NCBI RefSeq assembly: GCF_039555335.1
Contig: NC_092636.1
Span: 56,227,706 to 56,291,705, forward strand
DNA from: Amphiura filiformis
Lineage: Eukaryota; Echinodermata; Ophiuroidea; Amphilepidida; Amphiuridae
Direction: 5' to 3'
DNA: 64,000 bases
The position numbers and the translations under genes are program-made. Positions 34,301-46,300 of the stretch are shown one piece after another (positions within the stretch are counted from its first letter, which is position 1; every line of letters begins with the position of its first letter). The notes under the pieces are model-generated. The model was not told where the DNA came from, searched no databases, and worked only from the letters and a program-made list of their open reading frames with translations.

Positions 34301-37300
34301 CCCACATGCCTGCTGTCGGATACAGGTACTAGGTGGTCTGATACATGTAGTTTTTACCTTCAGGAGTAACCTGATGGACATGGCTTTTGAAGAAAGTGTA
34401 TAAAGGTTGGTTGGTTGAGTCAACAGTGTTGGGTGGGGTTTGGTAGAGTGGTGTGTGGTGTGATGCAGTGAGTGACCTTCTCATCACATTTCTACAATTT
34501 TATCATCAAAATGCCATAAAATTATGCGGAAACTTTAAAATTGACCTTTTCAGCAAATTTGTATTGTAAATTTTTCAAATAAGAAATAAAATATAAAATT
34601 TTGCTCCATTTTTGCAAATAATGACCCATTTTTTCAAAATGTTGTACCAAATGACCCCTTCTTTCAAAATTTTATACCCAATTACCCCTTTTTCATTTTG
34701 ATATACCCAAACTAAGCAATGCCAATATTTAGATACCTTTCAGATTAAAGTTGAATGAACCCCCCCCACCACCACCACGGGCATGGACTCTCACCCGAGT
34801 CGGACTCGAGTCCCGACTCGGGTCTTATTTTTGTTGGACTCGGACTTGGCTCGGACTCGGCACCCCTGGACTTGGACTCGAGTCCGGACTCGGACACAAA
34901 AGGACTCGGACTTGGCTCGGACTCTGATACAAATGGACTCGGCTCGGCTCGGACTCGGACAAGCTGGACTCGGGTACAAGTCTGCTAATTTCAACATTAT
35001 ATTTAGCAATGATGTAGCTTTCGAGTCTTATTATGCACATCTGGATAATTATATCCATGTTTTATTGATACTGTATTTTAAAATTCATAAACATCCCAAA
35101 TTTCATTATGGTAAGAACCTCTCTATTCATTTGACTCAGATGCACAAGCCCAAGCCTGGGCACAAGAAGTACATGTCATGATGTGGCTGGTGGAAATGCT
35201 CACACCAGTCAGTCACATTGCAATGTAGTTCTTCATGTGTGCAACATGTAGAGGAGTGTATTTGGATGGGGAATAATCAAAATGATTAATAAAAGCTATA
35301 ATAATGATATTTTAACATGATAACTTGAAATTCACCACAAAAAAGAGAGTATCTCGAAATGTTTTCCCAGTTTGCTGGTTTTTTTCTGTATTGATCAGTC
35401 ATTGTGTGAATGAGACATGTAGCATACATGTAGGGGTGTGTGCACAGGCTGTTACAATGACATGTGTGTAGCATTCATGTACATTTTGTGTAGCCAGGCT
35501 CAGCAATGATGGACAATGGACTTTTCCACCATGCAAAGTTTGAAGCATGTAAAAAAGGTGGATCCTTTAGCCAGATCGACAGGCAATCATACATGTACAT
35601 TGTACACACATACATATAATTTATATTTTAAGTTAGGCCTATTATAAAGATGCTGAGAGATAGTAAGCCCACTTTGTAAAATATAAGAATCACAATACAT
35701 TGAGATGTGTGGAAGAAAACGAGCAGGTATTATTAGAAATATTAAGGTATAATTTATTTTTCGAGTCATTTAAAAAAGTCGATTCAGCCACAGTGACTCG
35801 AGTCACAAGCCTCGAGTCATCGAAGTCGAGTCATTAAATTTCGAGTCGAAGTCGAGTCATCGATTCATCAACCCTCGAGTCGAGTCGAAGTCGTCGAGTC
35901 ACCTTGCCTCGAGTCGAGTCATCGAGTCACCAAAACTCGAGTCGAGTCGAGTCGAGTCATTTCGAGTCGAGTCACTACAAGTCTGGTGGGAAACTGAAAG
36001 TGCGATAATCGTGACTAACATGTACATGTAGTACAGTGCCGTACTATTACGCTGACTTTCCTATTCGGCGAGGAGGACGATTTCGACCTCCTCGTTTGTT
36101 TACAAACAGAGAGGTAGACAAAGGGTCTGTCAAAACTGTTCCGCTTGTCCAAATACTCTTGCTCGAGAACTCTAGCCAAGAATTTGCTCACCGATAGCTT
36201 CACATTCTAGGCTAGAGACCTTTGCATTCAAAATCTAGTCGGATTCGCTGAAGCATGACACCGTGTAAAGCAATGGAAGGTCAGAAGTAAACACAGCCGA
36301 TCACGACAGGCGATTGCATCAAAAATGTTGCTAAAATTACACTTCAGCAAATTTTTAGACTGTCCAAAATACGCAAATCTTGCTCAAAAGATACAGTTGA
36401 CTCATCGAAATAACTTTCATTCAAATTTCAACATTAACAGAATAAATAACCTCCGGTGTAAAAAATTGCACCGCTGTCCGACCGAAAACCATAGTAAAGT
36501 ACTCTAGCATCGAATGCGTAACTATCGTGTGCAAATTCGAAGCTAGCTAGAGTTCTCGAGCAAAAATACTCAAGTATCAAAAGGATGGTCCAAAATAGAG
36601 TGATTCACGCAACATGAATAGGGATTAAAAAACTGTGAAGTAGGACCATGTGCTTCTTTTGTCCACTTTGCCATCAAGATTTCGAATAGAAACAGTTCAG
36701 ACCCAGAACAGGATCATGTCAGAAATTAATATTTTGTTCTGGGTCTGATTATTCGGACTAACTATAGTATAACTATTACTATACCATTCAGCAAATTACT
36801 TCAGCGGTGTCCGTCTGCCCTGTCTGATAATTGTGTAAAAAGAACAAGGTTACACATTGCTACCAGTGAATGAGGTGCCAATGTGATAATCATAATGATA
36901 TTTCAATTAGCCAATCAGAATCCCACTTATGCCATAAACTGCATCAAATTTACCGACCGCTGAAGTTCTTTTTGCTGAAAAAAACTATATTAATTACCGT
37001 AACATGTATTCTGAATTTTTTCATCAACATCCCTATGTATACCTGTATACCTGTAGAGTTGGGCACTGCAAAAGGAAGGCTTTTTAGCCTTATAACGCCC
37101 ATCCATATTCACATGTAACTTAATGCAATAGTACTGAATGCAATGCCAATGGAAGGAGGGATAATGTGATGTGAGAGCAGGATTTATCTGGATGTCCACA
37201 CAAATTGTCCTGTGCTGAAAACCCGGAAAAGCTAAACATGTCAATATGTTTGGTTAGAAACTCATCAATACCATTCTTGAAGATGTTGGTGGATTGGGCA

Positions 37301-40300
37301 TGAACAACAGCTGAGTAGTTTATTCCACACATTACACACTCTCTGTGAGAAGCAGTTTTGCCGTAACCTCGAAGAACATATCTCTGCTTATTAAACTTCA
37401 GATCATGACCTATCAGACCTTCTACATTTCTCGTCATATCAAACATCTTCGAAACTTCAATATCTTGGAGTTCATGCAGAATCTTGTATACTTGGATGAG
37501 GTCACCCCGAAGTCTTCTATAAGCCAGTGTTGGTAGATCTAACAGCATTAATCTTGTGACATATGGCAGATCTCGTAGTGATGGAACAATTTTTGTTGCT
37601 CTGCGTTGTACTTTCTCAAGTTTATCAATATCTCTCTTCAAGTAGGGGCTCCATACACTATTCGCATACTCCAAATGCGGTCGAACCATAGACTTGTATA
37701 GTGTCTTAAATACATGCTCATCCATGTGGTCAAAAGTTCTCTTAATCACACCAACAACTCTGGTTGCCTTATTTGCTATTGTTGCTATGTGCTTGCCTCC
37801 TTCACAGCCGGTTTCTGTTGACATGTTTGCAATTGAGCCATATGCAGTTTGGGCCCTAGTCCTACATGTAGATTAGTTATACTAATAGCACTGATGTCGG
37901 ACTGACATAATTCAGAATACATGTTCATACATTAACTTGCCAAAATATTGAAGAATATATAGTAAAAATATTTCATTAGACCTATTTTCATTCATTAATT
38001 TTATTTATTATTCCCATGTTTTGTCTACAGAGCTAATTTATTAAGGACAGAATTCTGTAAAGAAGCTCAGGTATGTTAACATGTGTAGTAGTCTAATCTA
38101 ATTAATATTGATCATGCTTATGTGTATGTATGATGTAAAACATACATACGTACTAGTGCCGTACTATTACGCTGACTTTTGTATTTTGTTTACAAACAGA
38201 GAGGTAGACAAAGGGGCCTGTCAAAACTGTTCCACTTGTCCAAATACTCAAGTATCAAAAGGATGGTCCACAATAGAGACTAAATCAGTGATTCACGCAA
38301 CATGAATAGGGGATTAAAAAACTGTGAAGTAGGACCATGTGCTTCTATTGTCCAATTTGCCATCAAGATTTCGAATAAAAACAGTTCAGACCCAGGCCAG
38401 AACACGATAACGTCAGAAATTAATAATTTATTCTGGGTCTGATTATTCGGACTACATACGTACATATACATGTATGTAATCTTGTATTACCGGTACTTAT
38501 TTAACTACCGTACTGACGCGAGTATAGTCCCACCTTCGAGTAAAGTCCCACCCCCAAATTGTCGAAAAATTTCAGAAATTTAATGGACCTAGACCTAAAT
38601 GCTAGGATCATTCATGGTTGATTAAAAAAAAATATATATATATATTGCAGAATTTGTATGCATTTTGAAATCATTAATAGAGTATGACATGAGTACAAAT
38701 TTATTCAAAACACATAGGCCTACAATATATATATATTTTTTTAATCAACCATGAATGATCCTAGCATTTTGGTCTAGGTCCAGGGACACTCCAAGCCGAA
38801 AAAATAAATAAAAATTTTTTTTTTAATTCGAGTATAGTCCCACCCCCAATTTTGAAAAATGTTCACCCAAAAACGGGTGGGACTATACTATCAGTACTGG
38901 TACTATGAAGGGCTGAACCAGTTACCTAATAAAAATTCCTTTAAAAGGAATAGGGCGGGCAAATGAAAAATTGTCAAGAGAAATGAAAGAATGAGTAATC
39001 CTTCACAATTAAAAACAGGGAAAATATGACACAACATCGATTTCCAATGGGGGAATAACACAAAACATATAAACAAAGTTAAAAGACGGACAAAAGAGTT
39101 TTTAACTTTATACGTTTATGTTATTCCCCCATTGGAGGTTGTGTCATATTTTCCCTGATTTTTAATCTTATCAATTGCTTATATCCTTTGGTTCCCTGCT
39201 GCTGGTCAGTTGGAACAGATTTTCCCTGTTTTCATATCAACCCTTCACATCATAACAGAAGACGTTTTATGTTAACATTTTATATAAGACATTGTTATAA
39301 AATTTTGAATAGTTAAAACATTTTCGTAATCATACGGGGGTGGGGGGGGCACTCAACTTTGGAAGTGACGGTATGTGCCTGTCAATAGGCCCCCTCTTTT
39401 GAAGTCGACTATACCCGATGACCCCCTTTTTTTAAAAGCCATACCCGATGACCCCCCTTTTTTGTCACAAGATTTGAAAAGTAAATAGCCTATGTACACA
39501 CTGAACACAATGCACATACAAGCTGTAAAGTACATACCGAAGCTGTCAGTACTATAAAATGATATATATGACCTTCACGATGCTATTAATTTAGCCCAAA
39601 GATAGGAAAACTAGCAAAACTGGAGAACTGGTACTGTTCAAATAAAAACATCTGCAAATCTTGCTGCAATTTCCAAATAGTATTTCTATTACTTAAATAA
39701 TTATTTTTGTTATTTCTTTTAATACAAACACATTACTGCCTTTGATGACTTTATCGTATTACTTAATATCAAAATCAAGTAATAATTACAAAACTCGCCG
39801 TAAACTATCACCTCTGTAGGTTTTTGGGTATGTAACCAGCACGAATATTTTTGTGCAACACTGCATGTGAAAAAGTAGGTCAACGCTGTACCCGCCCAAA
39901 AATGAAAGTTTGAATTTTTATTGAAAAAGGCTTCCACCCAAATTTACTTTGTTTAAAAGCAGTTTGGGTGCTTAAAATGTTTTCATTCTTTGGGCAGTGC
40001 TCGATCCTGCTAGTTTTCAGTCCAGTTTGAGATTTTGGGTCAAAATAATAACATTGTATATCGTTAGAGGAAACCATCACTAACCAGTTCTTAGTAATGA
40101 AGTCTAAAGAATGTGCTTCCAAATCACAGAAATACCATAAGGCTAAAAAAATAATGCTATGTTTCAAAGCCCATGGCAGTTTCAAAAACAAATGCGGAAT
40201 GAGGTTTTTTTTAAAGATTTTTATTTTTTAACAATTTTTTTAAAACAAAATTTTGAATTAAGTTGTCATTTTCGAGAAACAAGTACACAGCATGAAATTA

Positions 40301-43300
40301 TGGTTGATTTAAACAATTGAAGTACAAATATCAAATGCAAGTATCGAATCAAGTAACTTTTCTTCCAAATTTGTATCTTTCTCTCTTGATCTGAAGCTGG
40401 ATTTAATATCTGCCATATCTGATATCAATACTCAATATCTGCCACATGCAAATTCAATTTGTAGCTCAAACTCATGTGTAATATGTCTATTGCTGTTTGT
40501 TTTATTTAAATGTATTGTTGTTTGTTTTGTTTTATGTGGGTGTGTGTATCAGTGGGGGTGTGTTCACATTTTTGATTCTTCAGACATTTTAAAGTGCAGT
40601 TTCTTAATTGGAACAAAGTAAACTTTCAGGCAGGTCTGACAATGTTTAAATCAAATAATTGTTCGAGTGGATATTCAAATAATTGTTAGTTTTTGGTGTA
40701 GTTATGCTGGTGCCATAAGAGATGATTTCTAATATAACATTTGTAACATTTGTACTTCTTCAGCTCTATGGTAAACAACTGGCAACCTTTGCAACAGAAA
40801 GACCTCGTAAAGTGACAGTATTTCTTAATCCAGCAGCTAAGAAAGGGTGAGTTTCCAAAATGAAATTCTCACTGGTACACATCAGTCTAGTCTATTTTAA
40901 ATCCCTGTATAGTGCTGCACATTCAGTTTGCATTATATTTTCTTGACATAGTTTCCTTGGCATGTGTGTCATCAATCTCACCAGGTTAGGAAATCTTCAT
41001 TTTTCTGCAAGCAGGTGAGTCTAGTCCATCACTGGTTCTTAATTGCACCAAATTGTGTATGTTTCTTATGCCAGAAAACATTTACATGCAATGATGTAAG
41101 ATGTATCTAGATTTTTGTAAAAAGGGCTATTCCAAGGATTTAGGGGCTGTCATTTTCTTTGGAAGGGGGGGGTCATGAATATACTGGGGGGGGGGGGTCA
41201 TAGAATTTTGAGACCAAAAATAGGGGGGGTTATAATTTTTTAACAACCGAAATAGGGGGGTTATAGAATTATTAAGGGTTGGTGGCTCAAACTTTTTGCA
41301 CACTGCGCACGCATTCTTTTACTTAAAAATCAAAATGAGCTCACAATCTTTAGTTATACTTGCAAGATTTTTGCATGCGGCTCCAAGATTTTGGATAGGC
41401 GGAAGGGGAGGGGGTCATAAAATTTTTCGACCCACGATGGGGGTCATAAAAAATTGACTCGGTCACCGACATATTCATGACCCCTCCCCTGCCGAAGAAA
41501 ATGACATCCCCCTTACCAGTTTTATATGAGCTTTAGGCACTGCAGGCAAATTTGATTTGGGGATCAACTATTGATGCTGCTTCGATACTTGTTATTAACG
41601 AACTGTTGACTAATTTAATTAATCAGAATTAACATAAATTTTATTGATCGAAACATTGCATACAAAGATTATACTATTACAATTAACAACAGCCAGTTAA
41701 ATGATATTTCGCAAATTACAATAAGGATTTACAAGCATCGTTCAAGAGATCAGCAAAATGTCAATTGATAACACCATTGCCAGCACAATGAGCATTACAG
41801 CTTCTTTTATATTGGGCATGTCAATGGTATTTGTAAAATTAATCCACTAAATCAGACATGCATTTTACTAACATTAGATCTTGAATGTTACACTTATATT
41901 TATATTATATTGTAGAAAAGCCAAGAAGTTGTTTGACAAGAATGCAGCACCTCTGTTGAATCTGGCAGGAATTGAAGTCGAGATCATCAAGGTATGAAGA
42001 ATTGATTTTCTTCATTTATCATCTCATTTGCCACTCTTTCTGCTATTCTTTCACTTTATATCTCAAAATTCTGTCTTTGTCACATGTGTAGTGATGTGTA
42101 TGCATGTGTGCATATGTAAACACAGTCAATCAAGGATTCACACATGAGAAATCGCTATGTGACTACATCCAGGAACCATTATCTGTGCTTAGTGGATAGA
42201 TTAGCAATGACAACAGTTAGAGAGTGTAGGGTCAGTTTGCACTTAGATAGGGAAAACTACATCTTGAAAATATGTGTCTGCAGTTAGATAGTTAAAATTC
42301 AATAGGGTAAATCGATGTCTGCGGTTGCCGGTGTTTACATGTGTTGGGGCATGTGTGGGGTGTGTATTTAAACCTTGTCTGTTTCTATTTGTCGTTTACA
42401 ATTCTGATTTCCCACAATATGACAATTTGCTCACCTCTGTAGAAATCTTTACACCATGGGGGAGTACGTAATCATGATGAGATTACTCAGATTAGGCTTT
42501 ATTTTGTATTGAACAGCATTTTGCAATGATTATGTATACCCCAATTCTCTTATCCTCAGACTGAGTATGAAGGTCATGCCAAAGACAAAGCCAGCGAGTT
42601 AGAGACAACAGATGCCATAGTAGTAGCAGGAGGTGATGGAACCGTAGGAGAAGTCATCACTGGCTTACTGAGACGTGATGATGAGAAAACACTCAGCTCC
42701 AAGTGGCCTCTAGCTGTTATACCAATTGGGACATCAAATACATTAGCTAAGATGTTATACACAGATGCAGAATCAGAAGTCAGGTTAGTCTTTAGTCCTC
42801 TTGCTTTTATACTAATTGGCACTTCAAATACATTAGCTAAGATGTTATACACAGAGATGCACAATCAGAAGTCAGGTTAGTCTTTAGTCCTACAAGCAAG
42901 ACTTCAGTCTTTATCATAATGACATCTACAGATCTTGCAGTGGTACATATCTACATCTACACAATACTCAATAACGTTGCTAAAAGCATACATAGGGTTG
43001 CACTGTATGTTTAAGAAATCCAAAATTCAAGCAGCAAGAAATATACCTAGTGCTCTTAGTGCGTGACTGCCACATGCTTTCATGAATTTATGCAATATTT
43101 TGAAGAGATCCATTTGTAGGATTGTAGAAATGGTAAATTGATTTGAATAAGCTGGACTAATCCAAAAGGAAATTTACTCCTGAACATCTGATGTCTTGAT
43201 CAAAGATGATACATTACACTGCTTTCCCTGTGATACATGATTGCTGTCACATCTTGGTTGCAGTTTTGCAAAAAAAAGTAGTGGACAATTTTTGTAGTAG

Positions 43301-46300
43301 TATAGGCCTACTGTGTGATATAGCCATCAGACAAGATGGCAAAAGCTGAGATTTGTAAGTAAATTTATTCAGTGGCCTGTCACGTGACCAGTCCAGCGAA
43401 TCATTCATCTGATGAAGTCTGGGAGTTCCAGATGCAATGTAGCAAGTTTGCAAAAGTACCTGAATTTGATTTCTTTCCAAAGTCTATTATTCAGCAAGGT
43501 TCTTAATCCTTCAATTACCAATGAAGTCTTGAAATAGAAGGATGTCAAAATCTATTGATATTTTATATTATTATCCAGGTGGATGTGCAATGCTGCAATG
43601 TCTGTCATCAGGGGGCTGACAAAGCCAGTAGATGTAATGGCTATCAAGGTATGGGTAATATGTGTACATGTATGTATACTGCGCCAAGAAAGTATCCTTA
43701 CACTTAACACCAAAAATAATCACAATTTCAAAATCCTGCACATTATGATACCACATTGAATCCAATATGACCTCAAGAAGTAAAGTTAAAAGCAATTAAA
43801 TAGACGAAGGTCCCGTTTTAAAAGTGACAAATTGGCCTATACAAGGCGCAAAAAGATTCCAACAAGCGCAACAAAGAGACTACACAGTTTCTTCAACGAA
43901 GACTTATTTAAAGCAGTATTTATTTCAGTTTTTACTGGGATCAACATGTTAGGGCAGGTCAGAGTGAGTTCTTGTTGAGTTGAGATTTACTTGATTTATT
44001 TCAGGATGAGGAAGGACGTGAGGTGTTTGCTGTGTGTGGATTGGACTGGGGAGCCTTCAGGGATGCAAATGAAAAAATGCCTAAGTAAGTTGAATTTGAC
44101 TGTTATTTGAGCAGCTCCATATGGAATATAAACTCCTCAACGAAAGTTTGGAAAGTTTTTTCAAGCATCTGTATATCCAATTATTTGTGACATATTCATA
44201 TCGTGTTGCATATCACTGGATATCTACAATACTCCCCTTTGCAATGACACACCATTGGAAACAACAACATTTTTCACGGCTGAGTACACGCCTTGTGAAT
44301 GTAGTGGGGTCTCAAAATGAATGTGCCAAATTGACCATTATTCTGTGCTCAAACAAAGCTAGCCACTAACCTCAATAGCGGGTGGAAAAACCACAGGCAG
44401 CCACAATAGTCAGGCACTTTCTCCTCATGCTGCTCACCGACCTGGTTACATGTTACTGTGGGATGGAATTCCATTCTTCCACAAGGATTCGTCGCAGGTC
44501 ATTCAATGTGGTTGCCTATGGGCTTCTTTGGCACGCACAGCACGATCAAGCTGGTCCCACAAGTTTTCAATCGGGTTGAGGTCTGGCCCCCGGGTCTGGC
44601 CTGATGGCAGGCCATTTTGACTCTACTCCCATATTCTGTAGGTAGTCGTTGACTACCGTGGCTATGTGGGGCGAGCGGTGTCATCTTGGAGGATTGCATT
44701 AGGTCCCAGATTGTGAAGTTATGGGATTGCAGCTTGCTGCACAGAATAATGGTCAATTTGGCAAATTCATTTTGAGACCCCACTACAATCACAAGGCATG
44801 TACTCAGCCGTGAAAAATGGTATTGTTTCAAATGGGGTGTCATTGTAAAGGGGAGTATTGTAGCTATCCAGTGATATGCAACACGATATGAATATGTCAC
44901 AAATAATTGGAGATACAGATGCTTAAAAAAACTTTCCAAACTTTTGTTGAGGAGTTTATAAGAATATACATAATATCAGTATCGTCTTGATGTCCCGAGG
45001 CAATTCGTCAAGAGTTTTGTTTCCTTGGACAGTCTCACTAAATAAAGTTAATCACCCAATGATTGATTCTAAACATTATATGTGGGGTGGGGTGGGCGAA
45101 AGACCTAAAACGTTATATGTGGGGTGGGGTGGGGAGGGTGTATGAGTTTTTTGTCATCAGCGGGAGACACACACATGCAACCTCACATTCCAACTGAGGA
45201 TGTAAGTTACACCGGGGAAATAAATGTGGCTGAAATGGACTGCAATTAAACCAAAACTAAATTTAATAGTATGTATAAATATGTTTCCCTCTCACAGTTG
45301 ATATATTCAGTTGTATAAATATCAAGATAGAGAAGTTTGAATGTATACATCCATGATAACATGTACAGGTGTGGAGTATGTGGGTGTGTAATTGTTTATA
45401 ATGTGCAGAATGAACATCATTGATAATCTTCACATTTTAAATAATATTCTTTCTAGATACTGGTATTTTGGACCACTGAAGAAGAAACTCACATACATCT
45501 TTCATGCACTTGGAAGGGTAAGATATTGCTAAACCTACTGAAGTCTGTGATGTGGGGGTGTTTAATTTTGCTCAGCCCCATAAGTGTTTTTGTTTTCATA
45601 ACATGGTTATTTCTGCATCATTTGCCATCCCTGATATCTCAAATCTATGAAGAAAATATCTGTGCGGTCATTATTGGCATCTTGATTTCTGAATCGACCC
45701 TCACTTTGATTCATGAACTGCCACCTCATTTATTGTACTGTCTTTATATATAAAAAATGCTTAATGTGTAGCTGTTTAAAACTGAATAAAAGAAATGTAC
45801 GAACTGCTCAACCTGTGAAAAGAAAACCACAGTATAGAGCCAAAAAGGTGGCCTGGATCTCATGTGAGATACAATACACATAGAATTCCAACAAAGTTAA
45901 ACAGGCTACTGGTTAACGACAGTTCACAAAGCTTTCAATTAAGAACTTTCACAAAGTATCTTGGTGACACCATCATAAATCAGATGCCTGATGAAGTTCA
46001 ATAGTTTCAGATGCTATGTAGCAAAGTGAATTGCAATTTTAATTCCAATATTAGATATAATTTACAAAATGAAATAATTTTCAAAAAATTTATCTAAACC
46101 TTGAACTCAATCTGAACTGTGAACTAGTGGCCTCTTTAACTTTGTTGGAATTCTGTGAAAGTCTTGAAAACCATGGACAAAAAAGATAACAGACCGCATA
46201 CAAGCAGTCAAAGTCTCAGCATCACCCAATAATAAGGGCAGTTTGTTCCATGAAATGCGACAGGCAAAACTGCTATGCACTTACCGCATATTTTTACGGT

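Noticed and set aside
34755-35181. 77 and 132 aa Asp/Ser-rich ORFs
   Set aside because: Derived from the GGACTC array.
42574-42864. 96 aa minus-strand ORF with an internal repeat
   Set aside because: Shadow of AGK exon 5 and its tandem duplicate.
44121-44939. Separate protein-coding genes in the two 80-146 aa frames
   Set aside because: They run through the inverted arms and an out-of-frame transposase remnant.
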